64,000 nucleotides of DNA from contig UGUC01000002.1 in the NCBI GenBank assembly GCA_900455155.1, positions 806,001 through 870,000 on the forward strand. Reading direction: 5' to 3'. Of this stretch, positions 8,805-18,231 are shown in pieces. The position numbers and the translations under genes are program-made. The stretch comes from Providencia stuartii (GTDB lineage Bacteria; Pseudomonadota; Gammaproteobacteria; Enterobacterales; Enterobacteriaceae). Numbering within the stretch: the stretch's first letter is position 1; each line of letters starts with the position of its first letter. The notes below the pieces were generated by a model. The model was not told the DNA's origin, made no database searches, and worked only from the letters and a program-made list of their open reading frames with translations.

Positions 8805-8826
8805 ATGGTAATGATAATAATAACTA
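8805..8826. promoter_or_regulatory. Putative Fur box of the hemophilin operon
   Basis: TGGTAATGATAATAATAACT matches the repeated GATAAT units of Fur sites and lies about 120 bp before the start of the haem-capture operon. Iron repression would fit the function of the downstream genes. This is inferred from sequence only. Confidence 0.55.
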
Positions 8827-8942
8827 TTTGCAATTGAGTGGGGTTGATATATACTCCGAATCGATCATTTATTTTAATGAATCTGTTGTGAGTAGATAGT
8901 TATATTTAATATGCATTTATCATTTATATGGCAAGGAATATT

Positions 8943-9692
8943 ATGAAAAACCTATCATTAACAGCATTAACAATTGTTTTATCGAGTGTTGCGTTTAGTA
9001 CTAGTGGAGAGACGGTTTCAGGACAGAGCCAAGCGTATGATTCCAATGGAGTTGAGGTGAATGTTGGAAAAACACAGTTTGCACAAGGCACCCATAGTGG
9101 GGTTATTGGTGATCCTGGTGTCGGTTTGAAAACCATCGCTAACGGTACAAGAATTGGTTTTTCTGGTTTTAAATCATTAGCACCAGAGAATGAGCAAGGT
9201 GTCAATGTATTACCTGCATCAAGTGGTGGCCATGGAGGGGCGATGGGGGAGTTTCATTTTACACAAGTTGCTAATGCAGAAGTCTATTTTGGCGACTGGT
9301 CTAAAACGGGGAGTGTAGGTGACCAAACTCATACTGCTTTCTTCTCAGGTAAAGAAGCCACAGAGTCGGTACCAACCGCGGGGCAGGCGGAATATACCAT
9401 TGCTGGTATCAATCAATTTGATGGTCCAGGTAAATTAAGCGGTGTATTTAATGCTGATTTTGGTTCGAAAAAATATACAGGCGCTCTAAATGGTCAATCT
9501 CTTAATATTACTATGAATGGTAACATTCAAGACAAAGGGCAATTTTCTGGTAGTGCAATAGCAAATGGTTCAATTCAGGGTAAAAGCTCAGGGCAGTTTT
9601 TTGGCAAAAATGCGGATGTTGTCGCGGGTATAACCACCTTTGATAGTGACCATACAAAAGACACTTCGTTTGGCGGTTCAAAAGTGCAATAA
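8943..9692 (+). CDS. hphA: Hemophilin-like secreted haem-binding protein (Slam/T11SS cargo)
   Basis: A 249-aa exported protein resembling hemophilin (HphA), which is secreted to scavenge haem and hand it to a dedicated receptor. The start is ATG 8943 after AAGGA, followed by a signal peptide. The N-terminal part holds the presumed haem pocket with scattered His (THSGV, SSGGHGGAMGEFHF). The C-terminal part is a transferrin-binding-protein-like small beta-barrel with GDWSKTG, GKLSGVFNADFGSKKYTG and GQFSGSAIANGSIQG, the feature recognised by Slam exporters. There is no lipobox Cys, so it is released rather than anchored. First gene of an operon with Slam, receptor and tonB. Confidence 0.8.
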   Translation: MKNLSLTALTIVLSSVAFSTSGETVSGQSQAYDSNGVEVNVGKTQFAQGTHSGVIGDPGVGLKTIANGTRIGFSGFKSLAPENEQGVNVLPASSGGHGGAMGEFHFTQVANAEVYFGDWSKTGSVGDQTHTAFFSGKEATESVPTAGQAEYTIAGINQFDGPGKLSGVFNADFGSKKYTGALNGQSLNITMNGNIQDKGQFSGSAIANGSIQGKSSGQFFGKNADVVAGITTFDSDHTKDTSFGGSKVQ

Positions 9693-9759
9693 CTTATATT
9701 GCGGGTGGAAAGGATTTCCACCTATTACGATTACTTTAATAGAACATTGGTTGAGATTT

Positions 9760-11221
9760 ATGGGGTTATTTCGAGCGGGTATCCTATGGTTGTTACTTTA
9801 TAGTAGTGTCGCCATCGGAGAGATAAGTGATATTGATAATTATCGCTTTTTATTAAAAGATAAAGCGGAATTTAGTCGAAAACCTCCCGTTATTGAAAAT
9901 AATAAACCGTTTATTAAAGATGACATCAAAATTAATTTCGATGGTAAAGAATATCAGGTTAGTAATACGCTTAATGAGATGGGAATGGCTATTTATATTG
10001 CCTTAAATCGTGGGCAATACGATGACGTAGAACGTTTATTATCATATTACCAACAATTAAGTGGATATGACGTTTTACTTGTTGAGTTTGCTAAAGCACA
10101 AATGGCACGTGCAAATCATGATTATGCTCAGGCTATTTTTCACTACCAAACTATTTTAGCGCTAAAACCTGATTTTTTGCGTGTCGAGCTGGAATTAGCT
10201 CGAACTTATTTTGAAGATCAACAAAATAATGAGGCATCTTCACAGTTTAAACGGGTATTGGAAAAGTATCAGCAGCAGTTACCACAAAGTGTATTAGCTA
10301 CAATTTCACAATTTACTATGGAATTAAGTAAACGAAATAGTTGGTCAGGAAGTTTTTCGGTAGGTTACGGTTACAACTCTAATATTAATCAAGTACCGGG
10401 GGATAAAAGACAGCGTTGCTACAGAAATGCAGTGCAGCAGTTTTGTTATGGTGCTGGCTTGGCGGATAAAGGCACCAAATTTATCTATGATGGTGATATT
10501 AAACGTACCTTTTCACTTTACCAGCATCACAGTTTACTGTTTAAAGCATATACCTATGGCAATAAGTATGATGGTGCTGCCGAGTATAATGAAAATACCA
10601 GCCACATACGGGTTTATTATCAATATCAGGATGCAAAAAAAATCATTCGCTATTGGCCCAATTAGTGAATTTAAATGGGTAGGAGAGCGGCGACACTATT
10701 ATGGTGTTGGAGTGGGAATGGAAGCGGAGTATCGTTTTTTACCCCAGTTTTCGCTGAGTACAGTGATTGATCACCAAAAAATAAACTATCGTTCACCTTA
10801 TCAAAGCCAAGATGGTAATAAGAGTCAGGCTTATATCACAGGGATTTATGCTCTTAGCTCAGATGCAGTGATATTTGGTGGTGTAGATAGTGGGTATGTG
10901 AATAAGGTTTATGATAGTGACAGTTATAAACAATATGGCATAAGAGGAGGAATATTTAAAGACGTTAGTCAGTATTATCATCTATTGGGGATCGCCAGTT
11001 ATAAGCAAACTCGATTTAATGCTCCGCAATATGCGTTGGGAAGTCAAAATCGAATGGATGATGAACAACTGTATTTGGCTAAGTTAAGTTTACCTAAATA
11101 CAGTATTGCCACAATGACACCATCCATTTCTTATAGGTATAGAGTCAATAAAAGTAATATTGATGCACTGTATTCATATCAACAAAGTGAAATTGAAATT
11201 AGATTAGAAAAACGCTTTTAA
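9760..11221 (+). pseudogene. Slam (type XI secretion) outer-membrane exporter of hemophilin, frameshifted
   Basis: Surface lipoprotein assembly modifier family (DUF560), about 486 aa when repaired. It moves the hemophilin-like protein across the outer membrane. The start chosen is ATG 9760, giving a signal peptide (GILWLLLYSSVAIG). An N-terminal TPR-like region (about 70-200: YAQAIFHYQTILALKP, ARTYFEDQQNNEAS) is followed by a beta-barrel from SGSFSVGYGYNSNINQ to the terminal aromatic residue ERRF-type end (EKRF). An A8 run at 10635-10642 shifts the frame and stops it at 10665; with A7 the frame continues unbroken to 11221. It could be sequence error or a slipped-strand on/off switch. Confidence 0.82.
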
Positions 11222-11238
11222 TATTTTAGGTGTTAACA

Positions 11239-14200
11239 ATGAAAATAAAAAAAAATCATCACAATGAATATTGTGACAGGGATTTCGCTTACCTTAATTT
11301 CCGGTTTAGTGTTAGCAAAAGAACAAGAAGACCTCGGTACTATTATTGTTAAAGATAACGCAGAAACAATTAAGGAACGCGATCAAAAAGGTTATGACGA
11401 TCAGTATGATAAAAATGAATCCAATATTTACCTCGGAAAAGATCTTGTTGAACGTTATAAAGGAACTAACCCAGCAGATGTGCTCAATAGTGCGGTAGGG
11501 GTGTATAGTGGAGATGCACGTAATAGTGGTGCATTAGATCCCAATATTCGGGGGATACAAGGTCAAGGGCGAGTACCAGTCACTGTCGATGGCACAGAGC
11601 AAGCCCAAACAGTGTGGCGAGGATATAACGGAGCCAATAATCGTAATTATGTTGACCCAAATATGATCAGCAGTATAACGATTCAAAAAAGTGCATCCTT
11701 AAACCCTAATGTGAAAACATCGGTTGGTGGGGGCATTGCGATAAAGACACTTAATATTGATGATGTCGTTGCTCCAGATGAAACGTTTGGTTTTGATTTA
11801 AAATTGGAAACCAGCAGTAATTCAACAAAACCAAGAGTACCTAATTTAGATTATGGGCATGACTATCGAGATGACCCTGCGATTATGGATAATATAAAAA
11901 ATGGTAACAAAGCAAGAATGCTGTTTAATGATCCAGGGCTGCTAGTTACGCCTAAATCTCGTGGAGACGCAAACTTTTTTAATTTTAAAGATAATGCAGT
12001 TAGGGTCGCGGTGGGAACTCGGCAATCACGTTTCGATATCATGGCGGCTTATAGTTATCGAGACCAAGGAAACTACTTTGCGGGTAAACGTGGAGCTAAT
12101 CGCTATAAAGATGATGTGTTTAGTTATGACCCGAAGAACCCATCTAAACCGGTTGACCCCTATTTGCCTTTTGCTGCGAACGTGTTTGCACCAGGTAAAG
12201 AGGTAACTAATACCTCCAGTGAAATGGAGAGTTATTTAGTGAAAACGAATCTATTTTTATCTGACTCACAAAAGGTGTCATTAGGATATACCCATACGAC
12301 GAACCACTATGGGGAAATCATGCCGTCAAGGATCAGTTTCATGGAGTTAGATGGAAAAGTGCCGCAATGGACACTCGCGAAATTTAATATTCAAGCTTTT
12401 CATGCCGACTATTATTTAAATCCTGAAGATAATCCATACGTAAATATGAAACTTGGTTACTGGATGACCAAAACAACGAGTGATACGAATACTTCAGGCG
12501 GTTTTCCTCGAGAGCCTAAAGAGCGTGATATGGGGTTTGAATATGGGTGGATGCCTCGCAACCCTAATATTGATGGTACGTTAGTACCGGGTGCATCCTT
12601 GAATTCAACGAACAAACGACAAGGCTTAAATTTATCTAACCAAATGGCATTAACAGATAGCCTTGATTTAACTTTAATGGGGAGTTTTAGCAAAGAAACG
12701 GTTGATACAGAGGATGATATTTTTGAATATTCAGGGAGTTCTACATCGACGATTTTCCGAGCTGTACCGAGAGAAGGGGAAAGGCAAGAGAATACATTCG
12801 CATTTAATTTTGAATGGCGGCCAACAGATTGGTTGAATGTGACGGCTGGTGCTCAACGAACGAGTTATTGGTCGAAAGATCATTTATTAGATAAACGACG
12901 CGATGCGAAAGATGTTAACTTTGCGAGACCTCATCAACTACTCTCCAAAAACTATGATATTTCACGCACAATTACACAAAATGAATATGACACATTGACT
13001 CGTTTTACCAATGCTGAAGGGCAAAAATTAGATGACGTCATGGATTCGCCTTATTATTTAGAAAGGTTTGTTGAGGAAGCGCTAAATTTACAAAAACATT
13101 CTCTCGATTATGCGGGATTCAGATCTGCAAATGGGCAAGGGGAGTTCCGCATAGATGAAAAAAATAAGGCTAAATGGCGACCCGATGGAAAAAATAAACT
13201 GACCCGAGAAACCAACCCTTTTTATAATGGTACGATTGATACAAAAGCACAGACTGTCGATCCATTTACAGGAAAAGTGGTTAATCAATATATTCCCAAT
13301 CAATCTCGCTCTAGCGATGAACAGGAAGATATTCGCTATTTATCCGAAGAAGAACGATTCCGCCATCAGGGGAAAAAGAAAGCACATGCTTGGGCGCCTT
13401 CCTTTTCCGCTTCTGCCTATTTAACTGATAATGACCGAGTTTATGCGAGCTATACGGAAACGGTACGTATGCCTAGTATCTTTGAGGATACGGTAGGTTT
13501 TTCTGGCTCAAGGGGTTATGCGTCACTCACCGAGAAGTTTGAGCCTGAACGCGGTAAAACAGTGGAAGTGGGTTATGTGCGTAATTTACAAAGTCTACTG
13601 GGTGCAGAACGTTTTGCTGACGTGCGTATTAATTATTATCACACGGTCATTGAAAACGCGTTTGAACGGGATATCTATCTCAAGTTTACACAAGTAGATA
13701 AGCACAAAACATCAGGTATTGAGCTACAAGCTCGTTATGACAATGGTAATTATTTTGGGGATATTGGGCTTGATTACCGTTTGCAAAATGAGGTGTGTGA
13801 TAGTGCCTCCATTGCTGCTTTAGATCCAACTAACAAGTTTAATATGTCTGAATGTGTTGATGCGGGCTTTCCTGGTGGGTTTTTACGCACACAATTACAA
13901 CCTAAATACAGTATTAATGCCAATTTAGGGATGCGTTTTTTGGATGAGCGTTTAGAAATTGGTAGCCGCATGCGTTATCACAGCCGTGCTGAAAATAATG
14001 ACGAAAAGAAAATGATGGATAAATATCCGGCCAACTACGCGCCTTTAAATAATAGCCCAATGCGCTGGGAGCCTGTATTTGTTGCCGATGCTTACGTCAG
14101 TTATGGCATTTCAGACAACGTCAAAATGGAATTGTTAGCGACAAATATTCTTGATGAATATTATGTGGATCCACTCACTCGAACCATGATGCCTGCTCCA

Positions 14201-14239
14201 GGTAGAACGTTACGATTGAATTTTACAAGCCATTTTTAA
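11239..14239 (+). pseudogene. TonB-dependent receptor, hemophilin/haem type (start region frameshifted)
   Basis: An outer-membrane haem receptor of about 1,000 aa, 250-300 residues longer than usual TonB receptors because of large extracellular loops. It has a TonB box (EDLGTIIVKD), a plug domain (PADVLNSAVGVYSGDAR, NPNIRGIQGQGRVPVTVDG), and a 22-strand barrel ending in Phe (LRLNFTSHF). The best start is ATG 11239 with AGGTG 7 nt before it. Its frame joins the receptor only if the A9 run at 11247-11255 is A8, which then gives a full signal peptide. As written, only ATG 11264 is in frame, without a ribosome site. It takes haem from the hemophilin, powered by the tonB at 14288. Confidence 0.85.
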
Positions 14240-14245
14240 AGCAAA

Positions 14246-14275
14246 ATGCCCTTCTTGTGGTACTAAGAAGGGCAT
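14246..14275 (+). terminator. Hairpin between receptor and tonB genes
   Basis: An 11-bp perfect stem ATGCCCTTCTT/AAGAAGGGCAT with an 8-nt loop sits just after the receptor stop and 12 nt before the tonB start. There is no T-run, so it may stabilise the mRNA end or lower tonB transcription instead of fully terminating it. Confidence 0.5.
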
Positions 14276-14287
14276 CTTAAGATTCTC

Positions 14288-15043
14288 ATGAAAAAGACGC
14301 ATTTTTTAACTGTTACTCTGTCTGTTTTGCTGCACGCTGTCATTATTATGGGCTTTATTCATCTGGCTCAAGAAGAAAAAAATCAACAGCATCAAGCGGT
14401 AATGGATGCGCCAGTGATGTCGATTGCGTTAACACACGCTATTGAAGAAACTGCGCCAACAGACTCAGATATGACACCCATGGTTGAGCCTGAAGCGGAG
14501 ATTGTTCCGCCTGTTGTCGTAGAGACGGCACAGGTAGTGCTACCAAAAAAAGAGAAGAAAATTGAGCGACCTAAAAAAAAGGTCAAAGAGCCAAATAAGC
14601 GTTTAAGCGAGAAAAAAGAGGTTGAACAGCAAAAAGTATCTACCAATAAAATAACCAAGTCGGCAATAACACCACAGCAGTCACAACAAGGGGAAACGGC
14701 GGCATCTTCCCCTTCGATGGGGAAGGTGGGGCAACCTAAAAATGGGATGTCAAACCTAGCAGATACTCAGCAAATCAATGCATACAGGGAAAAATTACGC
14801 CAAGAAGTTGAAAGGCATAAACGCTATCCTCGGCGCGCCAAAAGTATGAAGAAACAAGGTGTTGCTCAAGTCCAATTTAGGTTAACGGAGACGGGAGAAA
14901 TAACGTCAGCGCGTATTGTGAGTAGTTCAGGTAGTGAACTATTGGATAACGCTGCGCTCGCTGCTGTTGAAAAAAGCCAGTCAGTAGGGAAGCCACCTTC
15001 CGGCTTTGCTCACATAGTCACCTTTAAAATTGAATTTAAATAG
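14288..15043 (+). CDS. tonB: TonB energy-transducing protein
   Basis: A 251-aa inner-membrane protein that couples proton motive force (through ExbBD, not encoded here) to the outer-membrane receptor. It has an N-terminal membrane anchor with the SVLLHAVIIMGF motif including the functional His. A Pro/Lys/Glu-rich periplasmic linker follows (residues about 55-160), then a C-terminal TonB domain with YPRRAKSMKKQGVAQVQFRLTETG. Immediately downstream of the receptor, it is probably a dedicated TonB for the haem system rather than the housekeeping copy. Confidence 0.92.
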   Translation: MKKTHFLTVTLSVLLHAVIIMGFIHLAQEEKNQQHQAVMDAPVMSIALTHAIEETAPTDSDMTPMVEPEAEIVPPVVVETAQVVLPKKEKKIERPKKKVKEPNKRLSEKKEVEQQKVSTNKITKSAITPQQSQQGETAASSPSMGKVGQPKNGMSNLADTQQINAYREKLRQEVERHKRYPRRAKSMKKQGVAQVQFRLTETGEITSARIVSSSGSELLDNAALAAVEKSQSVGKPPSGFAHIVTFKIEFK

Positions 15044-15062
15044 CGATTGTGGGTGGCACACA

Positions 15063-15494
15063 TCATTCAGTTGCCGTAGATATTTTTTCGCCAATAAAGT
15101 TAATCGTTGAAATCCCTTTTTCACAGGCTGTTTCTTTCAGTGTAGAAGGGGTTTTTTCTGCTGATTTTTTAAGGTTGTTTAGCTGCTTAACATATTTTTC
15201 TGAACCTGCAATTGTCGGGTTCTCTTCTAAATAACCTATCAGTGAATCTATTTGTTGATAAAAATAGTCGCATTGACTTTGGTTGGGTTCAATTTTCTTG
15301 AAATTTTTTAGTCCTTCGGGAATTAAGTTTGCTGTATTATCTTTAACTAATTCAGCATATTGCCCATTTTTAATTTGTTCGACAGTTGAGTCAATTTTGC
15401 TTTTTAAGTTAAAAAACAGAGCTCCCACGACAATAATGGTGATCAGCAATACCACATTTACAAAAAGGCTAATTGGCAACAAATACTTTTTCAT
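15063..15494 (-). CDS. Hypothetical membrane-anchored protein
   Basis: A 143-aa protein with one N-terminal membrane segment (residues about 6-28, LPISLFVNVVLLITIIVVGALFF). A coiled, charged exported domain follows with two Cys (QCDYFY, ACEKG) that may pair. Function unrecognised. It converges on tonB with only 19 nt between stops and is not part of that operon. Confidence 0.6.
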   Translation of the reverse strand: MKKYLLPISLFVNVVLLITIIVVGALFFNLKSKIDSTVEQIKNGQYAELVKDNTANLIPEGLKNFKKIEPNQSQCDYFYQQIDSLIGYLEENPTIAGSEKYVKQLNNLKKSAEKTPSTLKETACEKGISTINFIGEKISTATE

Positions 15495-16123
15495 AGTAAT
15501 CCCTTAGATATCAGGTTTGTTGTTGATATATGTATTTTTCCATCGAGCCTAATATAGCACTTAACTTGAATTACAGTAAAATAAAATATGCAAGTAACCT
15601 CTAATATTAAAACGGTGATTAAGTGTCTCTAGAACAAAAGTAATTTTTAAGGCAAACAGTATGGTGCTACAGCGTAGGATAAATAAACTACCTGTTTATA
15701 GGGGTAAAAAGGAGATTGCATAAAACGCATTGTTTATTTGCATAAAGATCAATGTTCAGTGATCCGCTAGCGAAGTATATTAGGTTTGATTCCTTAGGAT
15801 ATAAAGGAAAAATGCAGTAGCCAGTAAATTATTTCTGTTGGTGAGGAATTATTCAGGCTGATATTCTTTTGAGTTTGTTATTCGCCATATTAATCACGAT
15901 GGTGAGAGTCTAAAATTTCAAACGAATATTATTCGCTTAATTTCCCATCCAGTTTGAATTTAGTTAATGCTTATTAATAATTTTATGATTGCGTTTTTAA
16001 AATCTGAACTCGCTATATGTTTTATTTTATTTTTATTAATTAGCATTTTAATTTATGGATAAAAATCTATCGACTGCTGGGTTTTTATCAATCATTTTAT
16101 ATTAATCAGTCTAAGGTTATTTT
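15495..16123. other. AT-rich intergenic region
   Basis: No gene, RNA motif or repeat recognised. It presumably contains the divergent promoters of the flanking genes. Confidence 0.35.
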
Positions 16124-16462
16124 ATGAATAAAGTATTATTTTCTATTATAGCAACATTCTTTTTTTGTTCTTCAGCGGTAGCACAATCACAGGCTCACGA
16201 TAAGGTACGTACGCATGAAAATGCGCTGATTGCTTTAAGTTTTACAGAAAACAGTACCTCTCAAGCTAACCAAATTGCGATGGCTAGGCATGCTGAAAAA
16301 GCCAATATTGAAAAGCCAACGATTAATGGCCTATCGAAAACGTTTTCAAATATGGATGCCCATGAAAAAGCCGCGACGGCATTAAGTTTCACAGAAAATA
16401 GCCAATCGTATGCTGTACAACGTGTGATTAATCAACATATGGCAAGAAGCCAAACTAAATAA
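16124..16462 (+). CDS. Small exported protein with an internal duplication
   Basis: A 112-aa protein of unknown function with a signal peptide ending SSAVA (residues 1-20). The mature part holds two copies of a unit about 49 residues apart, HENALIALSFTENS (from 31) and HEKAATALSFTENS (from 80), each followed by a helix ending in HAEK or HMAR. This suggests duplication of a small helical hairpin. It is monocistronic and followed by a strong hairpin. No family recognised. Confidence 0.55.
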   Translation: MNKVLFSIIATFFFCSSAVAQSQAHDKVRTHENALIALSFTENSTSQANQIAMARHAEKANIEKPTINGLSKTFSNMDAHEKAATALSFTENSQSYAVQRVINQHMARSQTK

Positions 16463-16471
16463 GCTTAATGA

Positions 16472-16500
16472 AATAGCGCATAGACACTCTATGCGCTATT
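16472..16500. terminator. Strong bidirectional hairpin
   Basis: A 13-bp perfect stem AATAGCGCATAGA/TCTATGCGCTATT with a 3-nt loop lies between the small exported-protein gene (plus) and the last gene of the aromatic cluster (minus). It can terminate both. Confidence 0.7.
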
Positions 16501-16519
16501 AAGCATTTAGCAATGTGAA

Positions 16520-18163
16520 TTAAAATAGTTTTTTCTGGGGAGGCCCTGAGAAATTCATTTTACCAATATTTTCCATAAGGACTTCTACAACGACAGGCTG
16601 TTTTAATTCGACGGCACGTTGTAACGTAGATTTGAAATCTTCTGCCTTATCAACGGTTAGTGCTTTAATTCCCATTGATTCTGCTAATCGCGTAAATGAA
16701 GGAGTGAGTAACTCATTATAATATTGCCGATCAGCGAAATATTTCTCTTGGATCCCGCGCATAACACCATATCCATGGTCATTCATAATAAGAAGCACAA
16801 TCGGTAGTTGCTCTTGTGCCATGGTAGCAAGCTCCCCAATACCTAGCATTAAACCACCATCGCCAACTAAGCCAATAACGGGAGTCTGAGGATTCGCTTT
16901 AGCGCTACCGATAGCCATTGCTAAGCCTAATCCAATCGCACCAGCCAAAGAGTGAATATTGTGTAATGGCTGAGTCGCTTTTAGTAAGCGGCTTCCCCAT
17001 AAGCTACCTGAAACGGTGATATCTCGCACAAATATACCGTGATCTGGCAGTGCCTGCTCAACCGCATCGCTTAATTGGCTGTATGGTCCACATTGCGCTC
17101 TGAGTTGTGCTTCGGCTTGCTGAGTGGCTTCTTGGACTTGTTGTTGCCATTGTGGTGAAATTGTTCGCTTAGCTTGCTCGAGTTTGCTGGCTAATGCGTT
17201 CAGAATACTATGGCAATCGGCAGTAACCACCAAATCTGCACGATAGTTTCGATTAGCCGCTAGCGGATCGATATCAATTTGAATTAAAGGTTGTGGCAAG
17301 GGTAATGACCACGTTTTGGTTTCATTACTGCGTAAACGAGAGCCAGCGACGAGTGTGATATCGCAAGAACGCATCAATTTATCAATAGCATCTGCGTTAT
17401 GGAAAGCGCGTAAGCTAAATGGATGTTCGTCAGATAAAATACCTCGCCCATGCGTACTACTGATCACGGCTACCCCCTGATCTGCCAATTTTTTAATCGC
17501 ATCAGAGGCGTGTAGCGCACCACCACCAATCCATAATAAAGGGCGTTGTGCATGCTGTAATTTTTGCCAAATCGCATCGACTTGATCCGCCGTTGCTTCT
17601 GGTAAAGGTTGAACTGTCAGTGGTGCGCTGAGTAGCGATAAGGGAACTTGTGCGCTTTGTATATCAATCGGTATTTCGATAGAGACGGGGCCACAAGGAA
17701 CGGTTTGTGCAACTTGAATGGCTTTATGTAAGACGGCAACCGCTTGTTCGGCGCTATGGACGCGAAATGCTTGCTTAGAGCTGGCTTTTAAAAAGCCAAG
17801 TTGATCGCGCGTTTCGTGAATAAAACCGGCATCCATATCCAGATACGCTTTTTCTACTTGCCCTGTAATATGGATAATTGGCGAGCAAGCATTCATGGCT
17901 TCAATCATTGAGCCCACGGCATTACCCGCGCCGGCTCCTGTGCTGGTTAAGGCGACGCCAAGTCCGGTGAAACGACCATGTGCATCAGCCATGGTAACGG
18001 CACCCGCTTCCCCACGACTAGGGGTGAAGTCAATCACGCCACGGCGACCAATTGCATCTGCAATCGGCAGGTTGTGGATTGAGATAACGCCATAGACGGT
18101 ACTGACTTGGTATTGTTCTAATGTTCTGGCGATCGCCTCGCCAACCGTGATTGTCTCATACAT
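16520..18163 (-). CDS. Thiamine-pyrophosphate-dependent enzyme (acetolactate synthase/2-oxoacid decarboxylase-like)
   Basis: A 547-aa ThDP enzyme with three domains: the N-terminal Pyr domain with catalytic Glu52 (RGEAGAVTMAD), a central Rossmann domain, and a C-terminal PP domain with GDGG...N (residues about 434-462). It resembles the acetolactate synthase and aryl/guanidino 2-oxoacid decarboxylase branch. The exact reaction is unknown: 2-oxoacid decarboxylation or carboligation. The start is ATG 18163 after AAGGAG; a longer in-frame start lacks a ribosome site. Last gene of the catabolic cluster. With the adjacent aldehyde dehydrogenase it suggests decarboxylation to an aldehyde and then oxidation. 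Confidence 0.8.
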   Translation of the reverse strand: MYETITVGEAIARTLEQYQVSTVYGVISIHNLPIADAIGRRGVIDFTPSRGEAGAVTMADAHGRFTGLGVALTSTGAGAGNAVGSMIEAMNACSPIIHITGQVEKAYLDMDAGFIHETRDQLGFLKASSKQAFRVHSAEQAVAVLHKAIQVAQTVPCGPVSIEIPIDIQSAQVPLSLLSAPLTVQPLPEATADQVDAIWQKLQHAQRPLLWIGGGALHASDAIKKLADQGVAVISSTHGRGILSDEHPFSLRAFHNADAIDKLMRSCDITLVAGSRLRSNETKTWSLPLPQPLIQIDIDPLAANRNYRADLVVTADCHSILNALASKLEQAKRTISPQWQQQVQEATQQAEAQLRAQCGPYSQLSDAVEQALPDHGIFVRDITVSGSLWGSRLLKATQPLHNIHSLAGAIGLGLAMAIGSAKANPQTPVIGLVGDGGLMLGIGELATMAQEQLPIVLLIMNDHGYGVMRGIQEKYFADRQYYNELLTPSFTRLAESMGIKALTVDKAEDFKSTLQRAVELKQPVVVEVLMENIGKMNFSGPPQKKLF

Positions 18164-18231
18164 AGTGTTCTCCTTTAGAATTCGATAACCAATAATTTGC
18201 AACGTGAAGATATTTACGGATGCATGGTCAT

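Noticed and set aside
8714..8899. A 61-codon ORF upstream of the hemophilin gene
   Set aside because: It overlaps the Fur-like site and promoter, has no ribosome site and shows no recognisable family.
10635..10642. Programmed ribosomal frameshifting in the Slam gene
   Set aside because: The A-rich site could be slippery, but no supporting downstream structure was identified and the Slam family is not known to use it; error or phase variation is simpler.
13088..13303. Minus-strand ORFs inside the receptor gene, such as this one
   Set aside because: They are shadows of the long receptor reading frame without start signals.
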